DNA of 64,000 nucleotides, from positions 66,735,201 through 66,799,200 of the forward strand of contig OZ038422.1 in NCBI GenBank assembly GCA_964036155.1. The letters are read 5' to 3'. The notes under the pieces are model-generated. The model was not told the origin of the DNA. It was given only the letters and a program-made list of their open reading frames with translations, and searched no databases. The stretch comes from Diploscapter coronatus (Eukaryota; Nematoda; Chromadorea; Rhabditida; Rhabditidae). A program made the translations under genes and the position numbers. Positions within the stretch are counted from its first letter, which is position 1, and every line of letters starts with the position of its first letter. Of the stretch, positions 1 through 13,388 are shown piece by piece.

Positions 1-2564
1 CAGAATTCGAACGGACACACGGCGGGCTTTTCACCGTTTTCGGGCATGCACAGCAACACGCAGCTGAAATATTTAATGGAAAATCAATTAATTTGCTAAA
101 AAAAAAAACACTATTTCTCATTACTGTAGGCTACGAGACAAAATTAGTATATAGCTTTTGGAATTTTAATTTTCATTTTACCCTCGCTTTTTCTTCAAAC
201 AATCGAATTCTACTCACCCGCAAGGGTTCATCACGTATCTGGTGGGGTCCCTCTCGGCATCTGCCCTGCATCGGTCGATCGGGCAGAACGTCTCGCGATA
301 CACCACACTCGACATTTTGTCCTCGTTCCCTGAAAATAATCTATCAAAACTGGACAAATTTGAGTTAACTTTAATTATTCAGAAAAGAGTTTAGCCCTAG
401 AAGAAAGTTAGGTCTTAGTAGATCAGAAACAAAAATTAGAATCTTTCTTGAACGGTACGAATGCATTTTAGCATTCATTTGAACCAATAATGCTCACGAA
501 ACTTACAGACGAGATTACAGAAACTGCAAATGGCATTCTCGTTGTTGCTGACTCGAACCCTCCTGTAGATGAAGTAGCACGTAATACACACCAAATGACC
601 GCATTCCGGATGAACCTGTAGTGGGTTTAATCCTCATTAGAATGAGATGCGACCATAAGAAAAGTGCAGAAACGAGAAGGTCTTTCTGGTCGCACTATCG
701 ACGCGCTCTCGTTTCTCCAATTTTCTTGTGGATGCACCTCGTTCAGTGAGGATTAATACAATTTTTGAACACATCATTACTGTAGCAAGACAAATGTTTA
801 GAACTTAGCTTGTTTTCCTCTAATTACGAGTTGTTTGTAAAAGTGATAAAGACCATGTTTTCCGTTTAAACGTCTACTAAAAATATCGAACTAACCATCT
901 TGCGTCCCTTGGCGAAGCAGACATTGCAGTAGGAGGTAATGAGGGAGAGATTGGGGTTGATTCGCTGCAGCAGATAGTCCTCGGGGGTCGTGATGCGAAT
1001 CGTGTCCTGGAAGATGAATCATTAAATTTAGAGCATCAAAAGGAAAAAAACCGTAAGAACAGGCTTGTCAAAATGAACTCTTTTAATTCATCGAATTTAG
1101 AGCCTCTTTGGAAAATATGCTATAGTTCCAAAACCAAGAACTTCAAGAGTGTGTTTGAAGAAATTTTAGAGTACAGAAGAAATAATTCACCCCGGAAGAA
1201 GCGATGTAGAAGCGAGGCACTTCCAGCATTTTGCCCAATTGCACGACGCGACGATCGCAGAAATGCTCTTCGTTCAGACGCCATCTGAAACAGGAGATAA
1301 ATTTCTTGAATTTTAGAGAAAACTTTCCATTATTATATCTACGAGATGAGCGTTTTCTCATTGAAAGGGAGGAAGCGTATCTGCGAGTGCGAGGCAGAGA
1401 CATATATAGTTAAAGGCTTGCGTGTGTACCCCTTCCCTCTTCCCTTTGCAAACAGTCATCTCATAGATAATCGAGAGTATGTATCAGAAAATGAACGACT
1501 TAAAAATAATTAAAAAAAAAAAAAAACTTGATTTTGGGATATTTCTCTCGTGTTTTCAATGTTTATCATTCATAGCTATTCCGTAAAGCGAAATAAACAT
1601 TGAAAAATGATCATTTTGAATTCAGTATTCAGAAGGAGAAGGTTTTCTGCTTAATTTATGTGAACTAGTGTGATAGAATGATTGAACAAGTCTTAAGGAA
1701 AACACTTCGATTTCAATGAAAATAACGCCGTAACCTGATGGATAGCAATTCCTTCTTCAATGCAACTTCGATGCGCAGCACGTCGTTCTTCGACAGAATC
1801 ATTGGAGTCTTCTTCTCCATGTAGCTGAACACCAATTATTTTCATTTTTGCAGAGTATTAAATTAAAGTTTAAAAAAGGTTTTATAAAACTAAACTGATT
1901 AGACAGTTTTGCGAATTTGAAAACCGAATGTTTTCTTTAACTAGGAAGCTCTTCAATCAGATTTTCTGGCATAAGTCATTCATAAAAATTGATCGCACTT
2001 TAACTGGAATGAAAAACTCCTTTTTTTTAAAAATGAAAGAAAACCAACTATGCGGGACAAAGTGAGTCGATGATGTTGCTGCACTCGGCTTCCGGATCGC
2101 GTTTGAAGTTGAAGTCCGGATAGAGGCTCACGCCGAACTGGTAGATCGCTTGGTTGTCCTGGAATGGAGAAAATTATTTTTGAAAATTTTTAATAGAAAG
2201 TTTAACGGCTCTCAGTCTACAAAACGGTTGAATTATTATTCTTCTTCTATCACTTCTTAGTCAGTGTCGTCGTGACAGAACCTAGACATTGTAATGGTTC
2301 AAGGAAAAATTCCGGTGATTTCTTTAATTTTGCATTCACTTTTTCGACATTTATCGAGATTCAATAGTAGCCACAGAAAAGTTGCGTTTTTCATATCCTT
2401 ATGAGAACACTGACCGCAGTGACGAAGACGCAGAAGTCGAAAGTGTGACTGGGATGTCTGTAGCAGAGCTCTGCCAGGCTGTCCATCATGAACACAGGCC
2501 CCTCGTGACTCGCGTGGTATTTCGAATCGTCCGTCTTCACGATTGGGTACTCGATAACTTCCAT
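1..2564 (-). CDS. RING-like Cys/His-rich protein, 3' end beyond window
   Basis: I read eight exons in frame: 2564-2415, 2158-2049, 1824-1735, 1284-1191, 1006-896, 615-507, 329-218, and one from 63 off the left edge. The start ATG at 2564 has an in-frame stop two codons upstream in the same exon. The N-terminal ~185 residues match no family I know; the domain begins MEVIEYPIVKTDDSKYHASH. From exon 5 on there is a cysteine/histidine pattern: CNVC, then HPECGHLVCITC, then CSFC, which fits a C3HC4-like RING or similar zinc-binding fold. More Cys pairs follow (FCPIDRC, NPCGC). A ubiquitin-ligase role is only an inference from the RING pattern. Splice phases agree at every junction, so the gene looks intact over what is visible. 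The family is not identified. Confidence 0.6.
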
Positions 2565-3622
2565 TTTTTACTGAAACTCATAAGTTAGAAAATCCACAGA
2601 AATAGAAATCAACGAAAGTCAGTGACGAAGCATTTAAAAGCAGCACAGAAATAAACAAAGGCGAACAAAGAGACAATAGCCACTCTATGGAGATCTGTAG
2701 ACAGGCTTGGGACAGCCCGAAATTCATATTCCTGAAAATAGTTCCTGGTGATGTAATCGAGAGTGGAGAATCCGAAAATCGAGGTCCCGAAGCTCGGACG
2801 CGCGTTGTTTATAATGTAGCGAATGTCGTACTCAAAAATCGTCCAGAGGCATAAAAACCGCTCGACGCCTATATCAAACGATGCAGGTCGATGAGCTGAG
2901 CAAGAATATATATTTTTAAAATAAATTTCAATAAATTTTTCTCTGTAAAAACTGAAAATTGGTTAAATTTTTCGATATTTTCTATCAGTATGCTTGTAAA
3001 GTGCAAAAGGCGCGGCATATCTTTACACCATCTTATAGAGGAGTCCTTGGCGGTGATAATGATATAGGTCACGTTTCATGAAAGTAAATCCTATTCGAGC
3101 AATTCATTTTTTTTTTCGAAACGCGGTCAAATGTTATATACCATGGATGCTTTTTTCCATTTTTATTGGAAAAGCAATTTCAAACACTTTGTTGATCTTT
3201 GAAAATGATGTTTCATTGCACAATCTCACACGTTTTCTATTTGCAGCTATCTTTTCTTCTCTTTCTCGCGTCATTTCACGTTTGCTTGGGCAGACATTTT
3301 GCGAGCTGATATATAGCCTTTGGTTTGTCACAAAATTGGTCGCATTCAAGTAAAAATTTCTGTCACTATCCGACAAACTTGAGCACAATGGCCCACACGG
3401 CTCGCATATAAATCGTTTTCTATCTCTAATTTCAAATCTGTTTCTTTACCACTTATCTCTGCACTCAAACTGTCATTGTTTCCAAAATAACGGCATATCA
3501 TTTGAAGAGAGAATTAGAGGCAAACTTTTTCCTCATTTTAGTGAGAATATGCCATTTTGAAGTTTTTTTCATGAATTTAGATTTGCATATCGATTTTTGT
3601 TTAATCGAATATTTATGGATCA
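2565..3622. other. Intergenic region with one open stretch on the minus strand
   Basis: This lies between the divergent RING-like gene and the ABC transporter gene. On the minus strand, 2868-2613 follows an acceptor-like TAG and stays open for about 85 codons (VERFLCLWTIFEYD...) before a stop. I could not join it in frame to an upstream exon or to the RING-like gene, so it may be a leftover exon or chance. The rest is AT-rich with no feature I can support. It should hold the promoters of both flanking genes. Confidence 0.3.
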
Positions 3623-6600
3623 ATGCCTTCCAGTGACAATGAAAAGTAAAGTCATCTTTTATTTCAATGAAAACACATTATTTTAGTGATCCATTCCTTG
3701 ATCCATCAGAATCGAGTGATGAAGAACAGTGAGCATTTTTTTTTTATATTTATCATAAAATATTTTAGAAGTCATGTCACATCTTGGTTTACACTGAAGA
3801 AGTTGGTCTGTGATTAATGTAAAACTAAACTTTCATTAAAAATACTTCAGTTATCCTTCACGAATCGTTTCGAACGGTGCATTATGGTATTTGGAATATT
3901 CACGGCCTGCTGCACAAGCGTTGGATTTCCATTGGTTGCTGCTTTGATCGGGAACATTGGACAAACGTTCATCGACATTGCAAAATCCATGAACAATAAT
4001 ACTCTGACTCCACAGGAAAAGGAGGAAGAAATGGATCATTTCATTAACGGAATGATCTTCAATTGCACAGTCTTTCTTATAATCGGAATTTGGGAACTTC
4101 TAACAAATTGGATATTCGTGAGTTGAATTATACTATCTTTCTTTATGAAAAGGTTGTTTTCACCCAAATCTAGTCATGGCTTTCATTTGTCCCGTTTCTT
4201 TTCATTCTCTCACTTTCAGACGCTCTCTAGCTTTCGAACCAAATTATGCCAATAGTTCACCTAATAATGAGAATCAAAACCGCCATCGTTTGATTTGCTC
4301 ATTCCGAACGTTTGAAAGTGAGAGAGCGAATGAGAAGCTAGAAAACTGAGACCCAGGGCCAGATTTGAACGAAAAACGGTATAATAATATGAATTTTTGA
4401 TGAGTTGACAAGTGAAGATTCATTTGAAAGGCAGACGGATAGAGAAGAATATTTTAAGAACGTCTCAGCAAACAGCGAGATATTTCAGTACTTTACGTTC
4501 AGCGAACATGCATTTACTACGTGTCAGAATGTCTGCTCAATCGATTGCGGACTGCCTTCATTTCCCATTTACTGACTCTCGATGCAGAAGAGTTCGATCG
4601 AGCATCGGCTGGCCAATTCAATGTTCTATTGAATTAGTATCCAACATCTCATAAGCTACGATATGCAATTCAACGTTTTAGCCACACTGAAAGAATACGT
4701 GAAGGCTTCAATGACCGACTGGGATTTGTCTTCATTTCGATATTCGAATCCTCCTTGGCTCTGATCATAGCCTTCACAACTGATTGGAAGCTATCTCTGA
4801 TCGCTGCTTTGACAACACCAATTTTGGCGATCTATGCGACATTTGTAGTCAAGGTGGGAAGCCTCGGAAACCTCTCATTCCAGTTTCACTGTAAATAGTT
4901 ATCGAATGAATTTCAGTTGGAAGGTAAAAGTCAGGAGAAGAAATCGGAAGTATACGAGAAGGCTGGTGAGATTTGTAGCCAGGCAATCAGCAATATTCGG
5001 ACAGTCATTGCTTTCAACGGTCAACATCGTGAATTATCCGAGTTATTGTCAGTTTTTGTATTTTATTGCAAGAAGAATTTAGATATGAAGACTTATTAAA
5101 ACAATCGCGATCTTATGCCTTGACATACAGAACATGGGGTCGAATTCTCGATGTAGCAGCGATATTTAGCATGTCAGATATATTATTTTTTTCTCGAAAT
5201 AATTGATAAATTCAGGTACTTCATTCAATTCGTGTCGTACTATTTTGGGACAATCTATGTTTATGATGAGCGATTGAATGGTGGTCAAGTCGTTCGGGTT
5301 CTGTTCTCAATCTTCTTCGCTTCGACCGTTCTCAAGGATGGTGCAAACAATTTGACAGAAATCGGAGGGGCAGTCATTTCGGCGAAAAGACTCGTGCATT
5401 GGTTACAGAAAGTCAGTAGTTCTTGGGATATCAAATTTGAATATGCAGAAATTGCAATTATTTCCGTAAACGAATTTTTTAAATGGACTCCTGCAAACGC
5501 CTGAAAATTTGGTGGGATTTCAAAAAGAGCTCTTGTAGGAACTTTGAAAGAGCAATTATCGAGTTAATTATGTGGTTTAGACCAGTCCAAATCAGAATTT
5601 TCTTTCTGATTTTTTGAGTATTTGAAGGAGTCTAGAAAACCCCTGCTAACCTGAAATCCCAGCAACGTTAAATGTGAGAAACAATTTGCGCGCTCTAAAC
5701 TTATTACTTGAAATTTTAGAAAAAAACTGACAGACTTCTTGTCTGATCTCGAAATGATTTTTTAGTCTGGCAACATAATAACTAATCAATTCGTTGAATA
5801 CCTAGGGAAATATTTCCAGACATCGAATATCGAAGGAGAAGCGTCAAAGAAAAGTCAATCTCCTGAAATTATTGAAGGCCGAATAGAATTTGCAAACGTG
5901 TATTTTTCGTATCCTAGCCGCAGCTCGATAACTGTTCTCAAAGACATCTCGTTTTCCGTTAAGTCTGGTGAAAAAATAGCCATCGTCGGGGCATCAGGTT
6001 CTGGAAAGTCAAGCATAATTCAGCTGTTGCTTCGAAATTACGAACAGAACAATGGAGCTGTAATGAGTTCAAATCTGATCTTTTAATCAAATGCGTCAAA
6101 TTCAGATAAAGATCGATGATCACGAACTGAGTGAGTTCGATTTGAAGCGTCTTCGGCAGAATGTAGCCGTAGTCAGTCAAGAGCCAATATTATTCAGTGG
6201 TACAATTGAAGAAGTAGTCATTATTTTGCTATTCACTATGCATATTGATTTTTATTCAGAATATCTTATTTGCAAAGCCACAAGCGACTGCCTCTGAAGT
6301 GGTTGATGCTTTGAAGAAGGCAAATGCCTACGAATTTGTGGTGTCGTTTCCAAAAGGGATAAGGACGATGGTCGGCGAGAGGGGCACGCAATTGAGTGGA
6401 GGGCAGAAGCAGAGAATTGCTATTGCAAGAGCTCTAATCAGAAATCCACAAATCATGCTGTTCGATGAGGCAACTTCAGCTTTGGATTCAGAGAATGAGA
6501 GTATCGTGCAGAAGGCGATTGAAACTGTGAGAACTTTTGCTGACAACTTATACATTGTGCATGGCGGAATGACATAGCGCGAGATGACAAAACGCAATGG

Positions 6601-9600
6601 AAATTGTGCAGGAAAAAAGCATTTCGTAACCTTATGTTTCGTCATTCCATCATACGCCACTTACAGACTCCCATTTGTCAAGCAATAATTTAAGTTATTT
6701 ATAGGCATGTGCTGGCAAAACGACAATCACCATTGCTCATAGATTATCGACAATTCGACATGCTGATCGCATTCTTGTCATGAATAAAGGGCAGGTCAGA
6801 AATCTCGTCCAAGAAATGTCAAAATACTAGTAATTTGAAGATCATCGAAGTAGGGACTCATCAAGAACTGATCGATCGACAGGGTGAATACTACGAAATG
6901 GTGATGGCACAATCACTGGCTGAAGTCGACGAAAGACCAGAACTCAGAAGATCTACTTCACGACACATCTCGACTGAAAGTCATTCAGTAGTTAGTGTAA
7001 TTTATTAAATTTAGTTGAAAAAGTCTTTATCTTTTAGAGACGAACAATCTCACAACAAATTTCCCATACGTCTATCGCATCATTGGAAGAGCCAGAGGAA
7101 GACGAAATGGACAGACTCAAACGAGGTTTTCGTGCATTCTTCCAAGAATACTTTTTCAAAAGATTTATTTAGAACTTGCCGAAGAAGGTGCTTCGAAGGG
7201 AAGTCTATGGCAGCTCATTTCATACACGAAATTCGACATGTGGCTAGTCGTAATCGGCTGCATAATCGCTACGATTCATGGGTTATGTAAGCCTGCTCTA
7301 GCTTACTCGTACACGAAGATACTTGAGGTCCGAAGAAAATTAGTTTCAAGCCAATTGGTAGAGTTCAGGCGTATTCGAGGGATAGAGAAGAGATTCTCGA
7401 GCATGGTCAACGTTGGGCGTTGATATTGCTCGGTATTGGACTCTTCGACACATTCGGAACATTATTCTTCGTAAGATTTTGAAACTGATTTCGTTATGCA
7501 TTTCACAATGATGCTCGAAAATTGTTGAAAAGTCATAACATGAAAAATCTATAGCCATATGTACTGTAACACAAGACTAGGAATGTTATTTTTATTATTA
7601 AAAAAATAAATGTATCATTTCAATATGCGATATTTTTAACTTTTACACAACAACAATTATTTTAGCGACTCGCTCTGGAAGTTGCATCCGAAAACATGAT
7701 GGTCTGTGTACAGACCGACTGTTTCAAACAGCTGCTCCGAATGCCAGTCGCTTATTTCGACGATCCCAAGCATTCATCTGAGCGATTGTCGACACGCCTA
7801 GCAACTGACACAACTAATGCTAGATGGGTAAATTTGCGCGATTCGTTTATGCTTTCTGACAATACCAATATTCCAGGCAATGGATTTTCCGCTAGGATAT
7901 TTTTGTAGCACAATCACTGGATTTGCGCTAGCTTGTGTCGTCGCGTTAATCTTCGGGTGGCAGATGGCAATCATTGTACGCTTTCCTTTTATAAGCTTAT
8001 GAATGAAAATCGAGATTTTAGACGCTGACTTCCTTTTCACTGATGGCTTACTTCCAACGAAAAGTCGGGATGTACCTCGAGAGTGTGCATCATAAGGAGA
8101 CGAATGCTCTTGAAGCAGCTTCTAGGGTAGCAGAGTTGTGAAACTGCCTTCAACGTTGAAGTTCAGATTGCCATGGAATCGATCGACAATATCAAAACTG
8201 TGAGATCCCTAACAATGGAAAAGTCCGTGATTGACAGGTTTATTGAAATGACCAAAGTGTCGCACAACGAAAATAAGAAGAAGGCGAAAATTCAGGTTAG
8301 ATATTTCATTCGAAGGTTAATCAATGATGAATTGGAGTATTTTCAATCATTCAACCCCAATTCAGGCTCTAGCATTCTCGGTGTCACATACGGCTTATTA
8401 TTTCGTGTATACGTTGAACTATGCATTTGGTGCACTGATGATCTACAAAGGTTTTATGTGGCCACTCAACGTCTACGTGTAGGCAGAGTTTGCGAGCGAT
8501 TTTGACAAAAAATCGAAATTTTAGCGTTTTATTCTGCGTGATAGAAGTAATGGATTCGTCTAGTTATACGTTTTCCTTTTTCCCTGACTACATTCGAGCT
8601 CGATACGCTATAGGGTTGATCTTCAAAGTAACCATTCATTGTTTGATTCAAGATAATAGAAATGTCAACATTATTGCAGCTTCTGAATGAAACATCGTCG
8701 ATAGATAATTTGACAGAATCTGGCGAGAAACCACAAGATACGACAGAAGTGTCGTTCAAAGATGTCGAATTTCGATATCCACAAAGACCGGACCAGAAAA
8801 TACTCAAGGACTTTTCTTTACTGGTGACTAATACAATAATCTTCTTTTTAGAATAGCAACTTTCAGTTTCCGTCGGGCAAGACCACTGCATTAGTTGGTG
8901 AGAGTGGTTCTGGAAAATCAACAACGATTTCCCTAATCGAACGATTCTATGATCCGAATTCAGGACATGTGGTGAAATTGAAATTTCGAATGGAAAACCC
9001 ATCAAATCATCAACTTCAGAATCTTAGTAGCACAAGACTCAAGGATATTCAACCGAGATATCTTCGCTCAAAACTTTCCCTAGTTTCTCAAGAGCCAGTT
9101 CTGTGCAACCGAACAATTCGAGAAAATGTCATTTATGGACTGGAAAACGACAATATTTCAAGTGATCAGATCTACCAAGTCCTAGAACATGCGAATATAC
9201 GAAGTTTCGTCGACTCCTTGCCACAGGTAAGAATTTCTGTCAAGTTTCTAAGAAAGAACTGAATGGAAATTGAATTCCTGTACGAGGATTGATGGTGTGT
9301 GAGTAAATTTGGTGTTTTATTATGTGTCAGATTCGACTTTCTCGAGTTTTCAAACATAAAAGCAGTGCTTAGTTCAAAGTTGAATGAAATTTCAAATTTT
9401 CTGCGATAAATTTATTTTTTTCGTGTAGTCAGTGCATATATCTAATAGAGGAAAAATATTTAAGCCATTTATCCCAATAGTTTTGTCCATACGAATGTTC
9501 TAAAATGAAAGGTGGCAGAACTTTGTCACGCACCTTGTATATTAGTACGCACGTATCAATTATTTCGAACTCAAAATTAGAAAAAAAATAGGGTATCGAA

Positions 9601-10050
9601 ACAATAATCGGAGTAAGAGGCATGGCATTATCTGGCGGTCAAAAGCAACGAATCGCCATAAGTCGAGCCTTGATTCGAGATCCGGATATTCTCCTGTTAG
9701 ACGAAGCGACTTCAGCCATGGATAGCCAAAACGAAGCGGTACTAATTCCTAATTGCAGAGTGATTTTATGGAATCGTTTTAGTTGGTTCAAGCAGCCCTC
9801 GACAAGGCCTCATCAACTCGTACGACTATCATCGTGGCACATCGATTGTCGACCGTCGCAAATGCGGATCGAATTGTCGTCGTGAAAAACAACGGAACAA
9901 TCGTTGAACAAGGCATTTCTCGCACGAATGTGAATTTTGTAAATTAAAACTACAATTTCAGGATCTCCAAACGAATTACTGGAAAAGCGAGGCACCTACT
10001 GGGAAATGGTCCAAAAGCAAGGCGGGTTAAGAAACAGAAAGGGCGAATAA
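3623..10050 (+). CDS. P-glycoprotein / ABCB full transporter
   Basis: Twenty-nine exons join in frame to about 1289 aa, the usual size of a full ABCB (TMD-NBD-TMD-NBD). Exons: 3623-3645, 3687-3728, 3769-3805, 3851-4121, 4489-4636, 4682-4853, 4917-5041, 5083-5172, 5216-5411, 5820-6059, 6106-6213, 6260-6526, 6705-6794, 6841-6996, 7038-7125, 7173-7327, 7369-7470, 7666-7827, 7877-7975, 8022-8126, 8167-8295, 8366-8478, 8525-8627, 8653-8823, 8867-8971, 9020-9226, 9592-9738, 9783-9912, 9962-10050. NBD1 has Walker [11 protein letters not shown]-loop VSQEP, signature LSGGQKQR, Walker [13 protein letters not shown] and H-loop AHRLST. NBD2 has [40 protein letters not shown]. Both sites look catalytic. 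The family exports hydrophobic compounds across the plasma membrane; substrates cannot be read here. The last intron appears to be GC-AG. Confidence 0.93.
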
Positions 10051-10134
10051 AAATAACTCATCACACTGATTCACTTTCATCGAAGAATAAATAATTTATT
10101 AATCCACGATTTTCTCATAAATCTAAATTTATAC
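10051..10134. other. Short convergent 3' gap with shared poly(A) signals
   Basis: Only 84 bases separate the stop codons of the convergent ABC transporter and carboxylesterase genes. At 10086-10100 the near-palindrome AATAAATAATTTATT gives an AATAAA hexamer on both strands, well placed for 3' end formation of both genes. Use by both genes is inference. Confidence 0.55.
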
Positions 10135-13100
10135 TTACAATTCAGCATGATTCTGACTAGTTTCGACTAATGGAAGTCTCGTTTTCCGCAGCAATTTCAT
10201 GCCCACTACATCGGGAGCAATTTTCGTCCAAAAATAAAACTCCTCCTTTCGGAATTCGTCACTGATCTAAAGAAAATTCATAAAACATATTTAAAAATTA
10301 GTTAACTCACAATAGGTTCCGGTCTAATTCTCAAATGTCTCATCGGGTGCTCTTTCGAAACTTTGGGCCATTGAATCGATTCGGATTTAGGTTCACTAAA
10401 CTCGTATTTTCCATTATTCAATCTTTTTGTTTCATTTCTAACCCCTTCTTTATGAAGTTCACAATTCCGCTCAAAATATGATGCTTAAATTTCTTATCGT
10501 TCTCATCGAACGGCACAGATTCCATTCCCAAAAATTTGAAGAGGAACCGATGTTCGGCTAAGTGATAAACTCCTAAAATAGAAAATCAACCAGGCACAGG
10601 CAGCACTTCAGCCAAATTGTCTATGCGTAGTACCCCCTGGATTTTCATAATGACGAAAACATTAGCCATTTTTCCTTTGCATAGTTTCTTCTGTATTTTT
10701 CTTTAATCTGACTGAAAGTCTGCCGGGGTCTGAGAAATCAACCGAGTTCTGAGCCCATTGCTAACCTCGAATTGGTGATTCTTTGTCACGAATTGGCTCG
10801 CTTTCGTAGTCCATCACAACAAGATAGGTATCCCATCCATGCTCTTGCTTGAGCTCGACTTCGTGTAGAATTGGAACGTTGGATTGCAAATCACTCAGGA
10901 GCTACAAATTGAGTACTGTTCAAAAATTACCACCACGTTTTCCCTCAGGGATAAGATTTATTGTGAATTGTGTTTCTAATGATACCTTTTGTTTAACCCT
11001 GGAACTCATAAATTACCTCGCACTGTCGAGTCATGTAATAAGAGGGCTCTTCCTTCTCGTTTCTGTTCACATAATAATCAAGAAGCTCGATGAGCAGAGA
11101 CGATGATCGACGACCGAGTTCGTGCTCAACAGATACTAAAATTATAATTTTTGTACATTCAGAAAATAATTAATTTTGTACCGTAGTCTCTGATATAACC
11201 AATCAGATCCTCTTTCTTATAAGTTTTCCACATTTCTTTTTCCACAGCTTCTCCACTTTCCAAACTCATTAAAAAGTTTAGAGTTGCCTTCTTTGGTGCT
11301 TTACGAATCAATTCATCGAACTAAAATATTTCTTTCCATCTGCGTTGCGTCAAAATGTTCGGAATATGTATGATATTTGATAAACTCCACGTGTTTACTG
11401 TTACTGTATAGCTCATACGAAATTTTTACATTAGGAAGCACGACTTCAAATAATAAAAATCCGTCAAGTTTTATCATTAATAATTAATTGAAAATTAGCA
11501 TTTGAAAAAGTAAAAAAAAAAATCATTCATTATTTCAATTTTTCACCAATCTGTTTTCACTTGACCAAAACCATGAAATTTATACTTGATTCGGGAAGAA
11601 ATCTCTGTCGAATCGAGGACTGAATGCAGTTAATCGGGGACTTTTCAAGAAAGGAGGCTAAAATTTAATTAGGTGATTGTTGAAAAAAACTTGACATCTA
11701 CCTGTTTATCCAATATCTTCAAAAATGCGTCTAAGGGCTTCGATTTTATGCATTCATGAATAGATTTCGATGAACTCATTTCACATTTCAAATCTTTAGC
11801 GAGATTTTTGCTGTCTGAAGAAAGATTATCTTTCAATACATATTCAAATTGAATTTAAACATAGACGTGAATCATTGATAATGCTGGTATTTCACTTATT
11901 TCTCTCGTCAAAAAATCAACTACAAGTGAAAAGATACACAACACACATTTTGCTGATGTTTATGAGTGGTCAGCAGGGCTAGTAAGAAACTGAATACTTG
12001 AACGTCGGAACCGGAATTGAATTTGAACTTCAAAATTTTAGCGATTCAATCCGACCAAGTCTGTCAGATCGAATCAAATTCCACTGTTTTGTACAACATC
12101 TAAAACTCACTCTCGACGACATTCTCACTAATGGCCCATTCCGCAAACAATGACCCCGAAAATTGAGTAGCTCGTTCGAATAATTCTGAAAGAAATCGAC
12201 AAAAATGACTCCAAACTGTGTCAAATATTACGGTTAGAATGCGGAGAAAATAGATGAGCCGAAACACTGGCGGAACCAGCACTGTGACCAGACAATGTGA
12301 TTCGATTTGGATCACCACCGAAATCAGGCAGAATCTGGCAAAATGATTCTTCTCATTGTCAATATTGATAAACTCTTACTTCATGCAGGAATCGCAGAGC
12401 TTGACTTTGATCCCAGAGCCCCAAGTTTCCCGGCATTGTGTCGTCTCCCGTCGAGAAGAAGCCTAATGGATCGTTTAGGTAAATATGATGCATTCCAAAC
12501 CAAATGGTCCAAGTCGGTATGCCAATGTTACATAGACAACTTCGTGTCGGACGAAGTTATCAACAGGTTTGTCATAGCCGTAGGTCTCTGGAGTACCAGT
12601 CACAAAGGCTCCACCATGGATAAATACGAATACCGGCAATAATTCAGATGACTAAATAACTGGGATCATCGACAGTCAAAATTATTCGGATTAGAGCTGG
12701 ACGAAAGTTTCGGCTATTTTTAGTGTTCGAAATTTTCTATTTCGGTTTCGAATAAATTATGATCGAACTCTCAGATTTGAAATTTTTTTTTTCAAAATTT
12801 TGACTATCTTTCGGTCTTGATTTGGATAGGAATTTATCGTTAGAGGCATGAAGAGAAAAGAATATCATTGTGTCTATTTTACGATCATATCATTCATACT
12901 TCAAATCCTTCAACAAAAATTCTCATTATAGTCAGCTGATTGATTTTACCTTGTCAAAGAAATAGTCTAAACAGAAACAGTTAGAATCAAGATAATACCC
13001 GCTTTCTCGGTGCCATGATGTTGAGAAAGAGACAGTCTTCGGAATAATTCGGCAATTCTTTGAAAAAAAATTTGGATGTCGGAATACAAGAAGGGGCAAA

Positions 13101-13388
13101 CTTCGTCGCCACTATTGTTTCAGGTTTCCAAGGATTTACGGGTTTTGGTTTCTAAATATCACCTATTAAATCTAAAAAATGTTAGAAAGCAACCTCAAAC
13201 CGATTTTCTCCTATAGGTGGTTGAGCATAAGGAATTCCAAGAAAAACATCGGCTTCGAATCCATCTTCAGTTTTCTCCGTGAATCCAATCACATTACCAA
13301 ATTTTGTTGAAGCAACTACGCCATCTTCCTGGTTAGCCCGACAGCCTTCGAAAAAGGCAATAAAGCAGGCGATTACCCAAGTATTCAT
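10135..13388 (-). CDS. Secreted carboxylesterase (alpha/beta hydrolase), one apparent frameshift
   Basis: Thirteen exons give about 577 aa: 13388-13194, 13151-12999, 12651-12501, 12462-12380, 12334-12232, 12185-12111, 11814-11702, 11657-11586, 11320-11182, 11135-11017, 10901-10766, 10572-10311, 10266-10135. The first exon begins with a signal peptide (MNTWVIACFIAFFEGC) followed by the type-B esterase start with FLGIPYAQPP. Family motifs follow in order: SEDCLFLN, the oxyanion loop HGGAF, the nucleophile elbow GHSAG, and an EHGWD stretch that suits the catalytic histidine. A Glu in SLESGE is a likely third triad member. Exon 12 is one base short: near 10440-10446 (a run of four C on the plus strand) the frame changes, while both sides still read as esterase. 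This is a real indel or a sequence error. It would hydrolyse esters in the secretory or extracellular space. The C terminus shows no retention signal. Confidence 0.82.

Noticed and set aside
4199..4335. Inverted repeat in a P-glycoprotein intron (TCTCTCACTTTC and its complement)
   Set aside because: Short arms of about 20 bases without target duplications. It may be chance or an old MITE and is not firm enough to list.
8529..9005. 158-codon minus-strand frame
   Set aside because: It is antisense to verified P-glycoprotein exons (NBD2 Walker A region) and has no splice or protein support.
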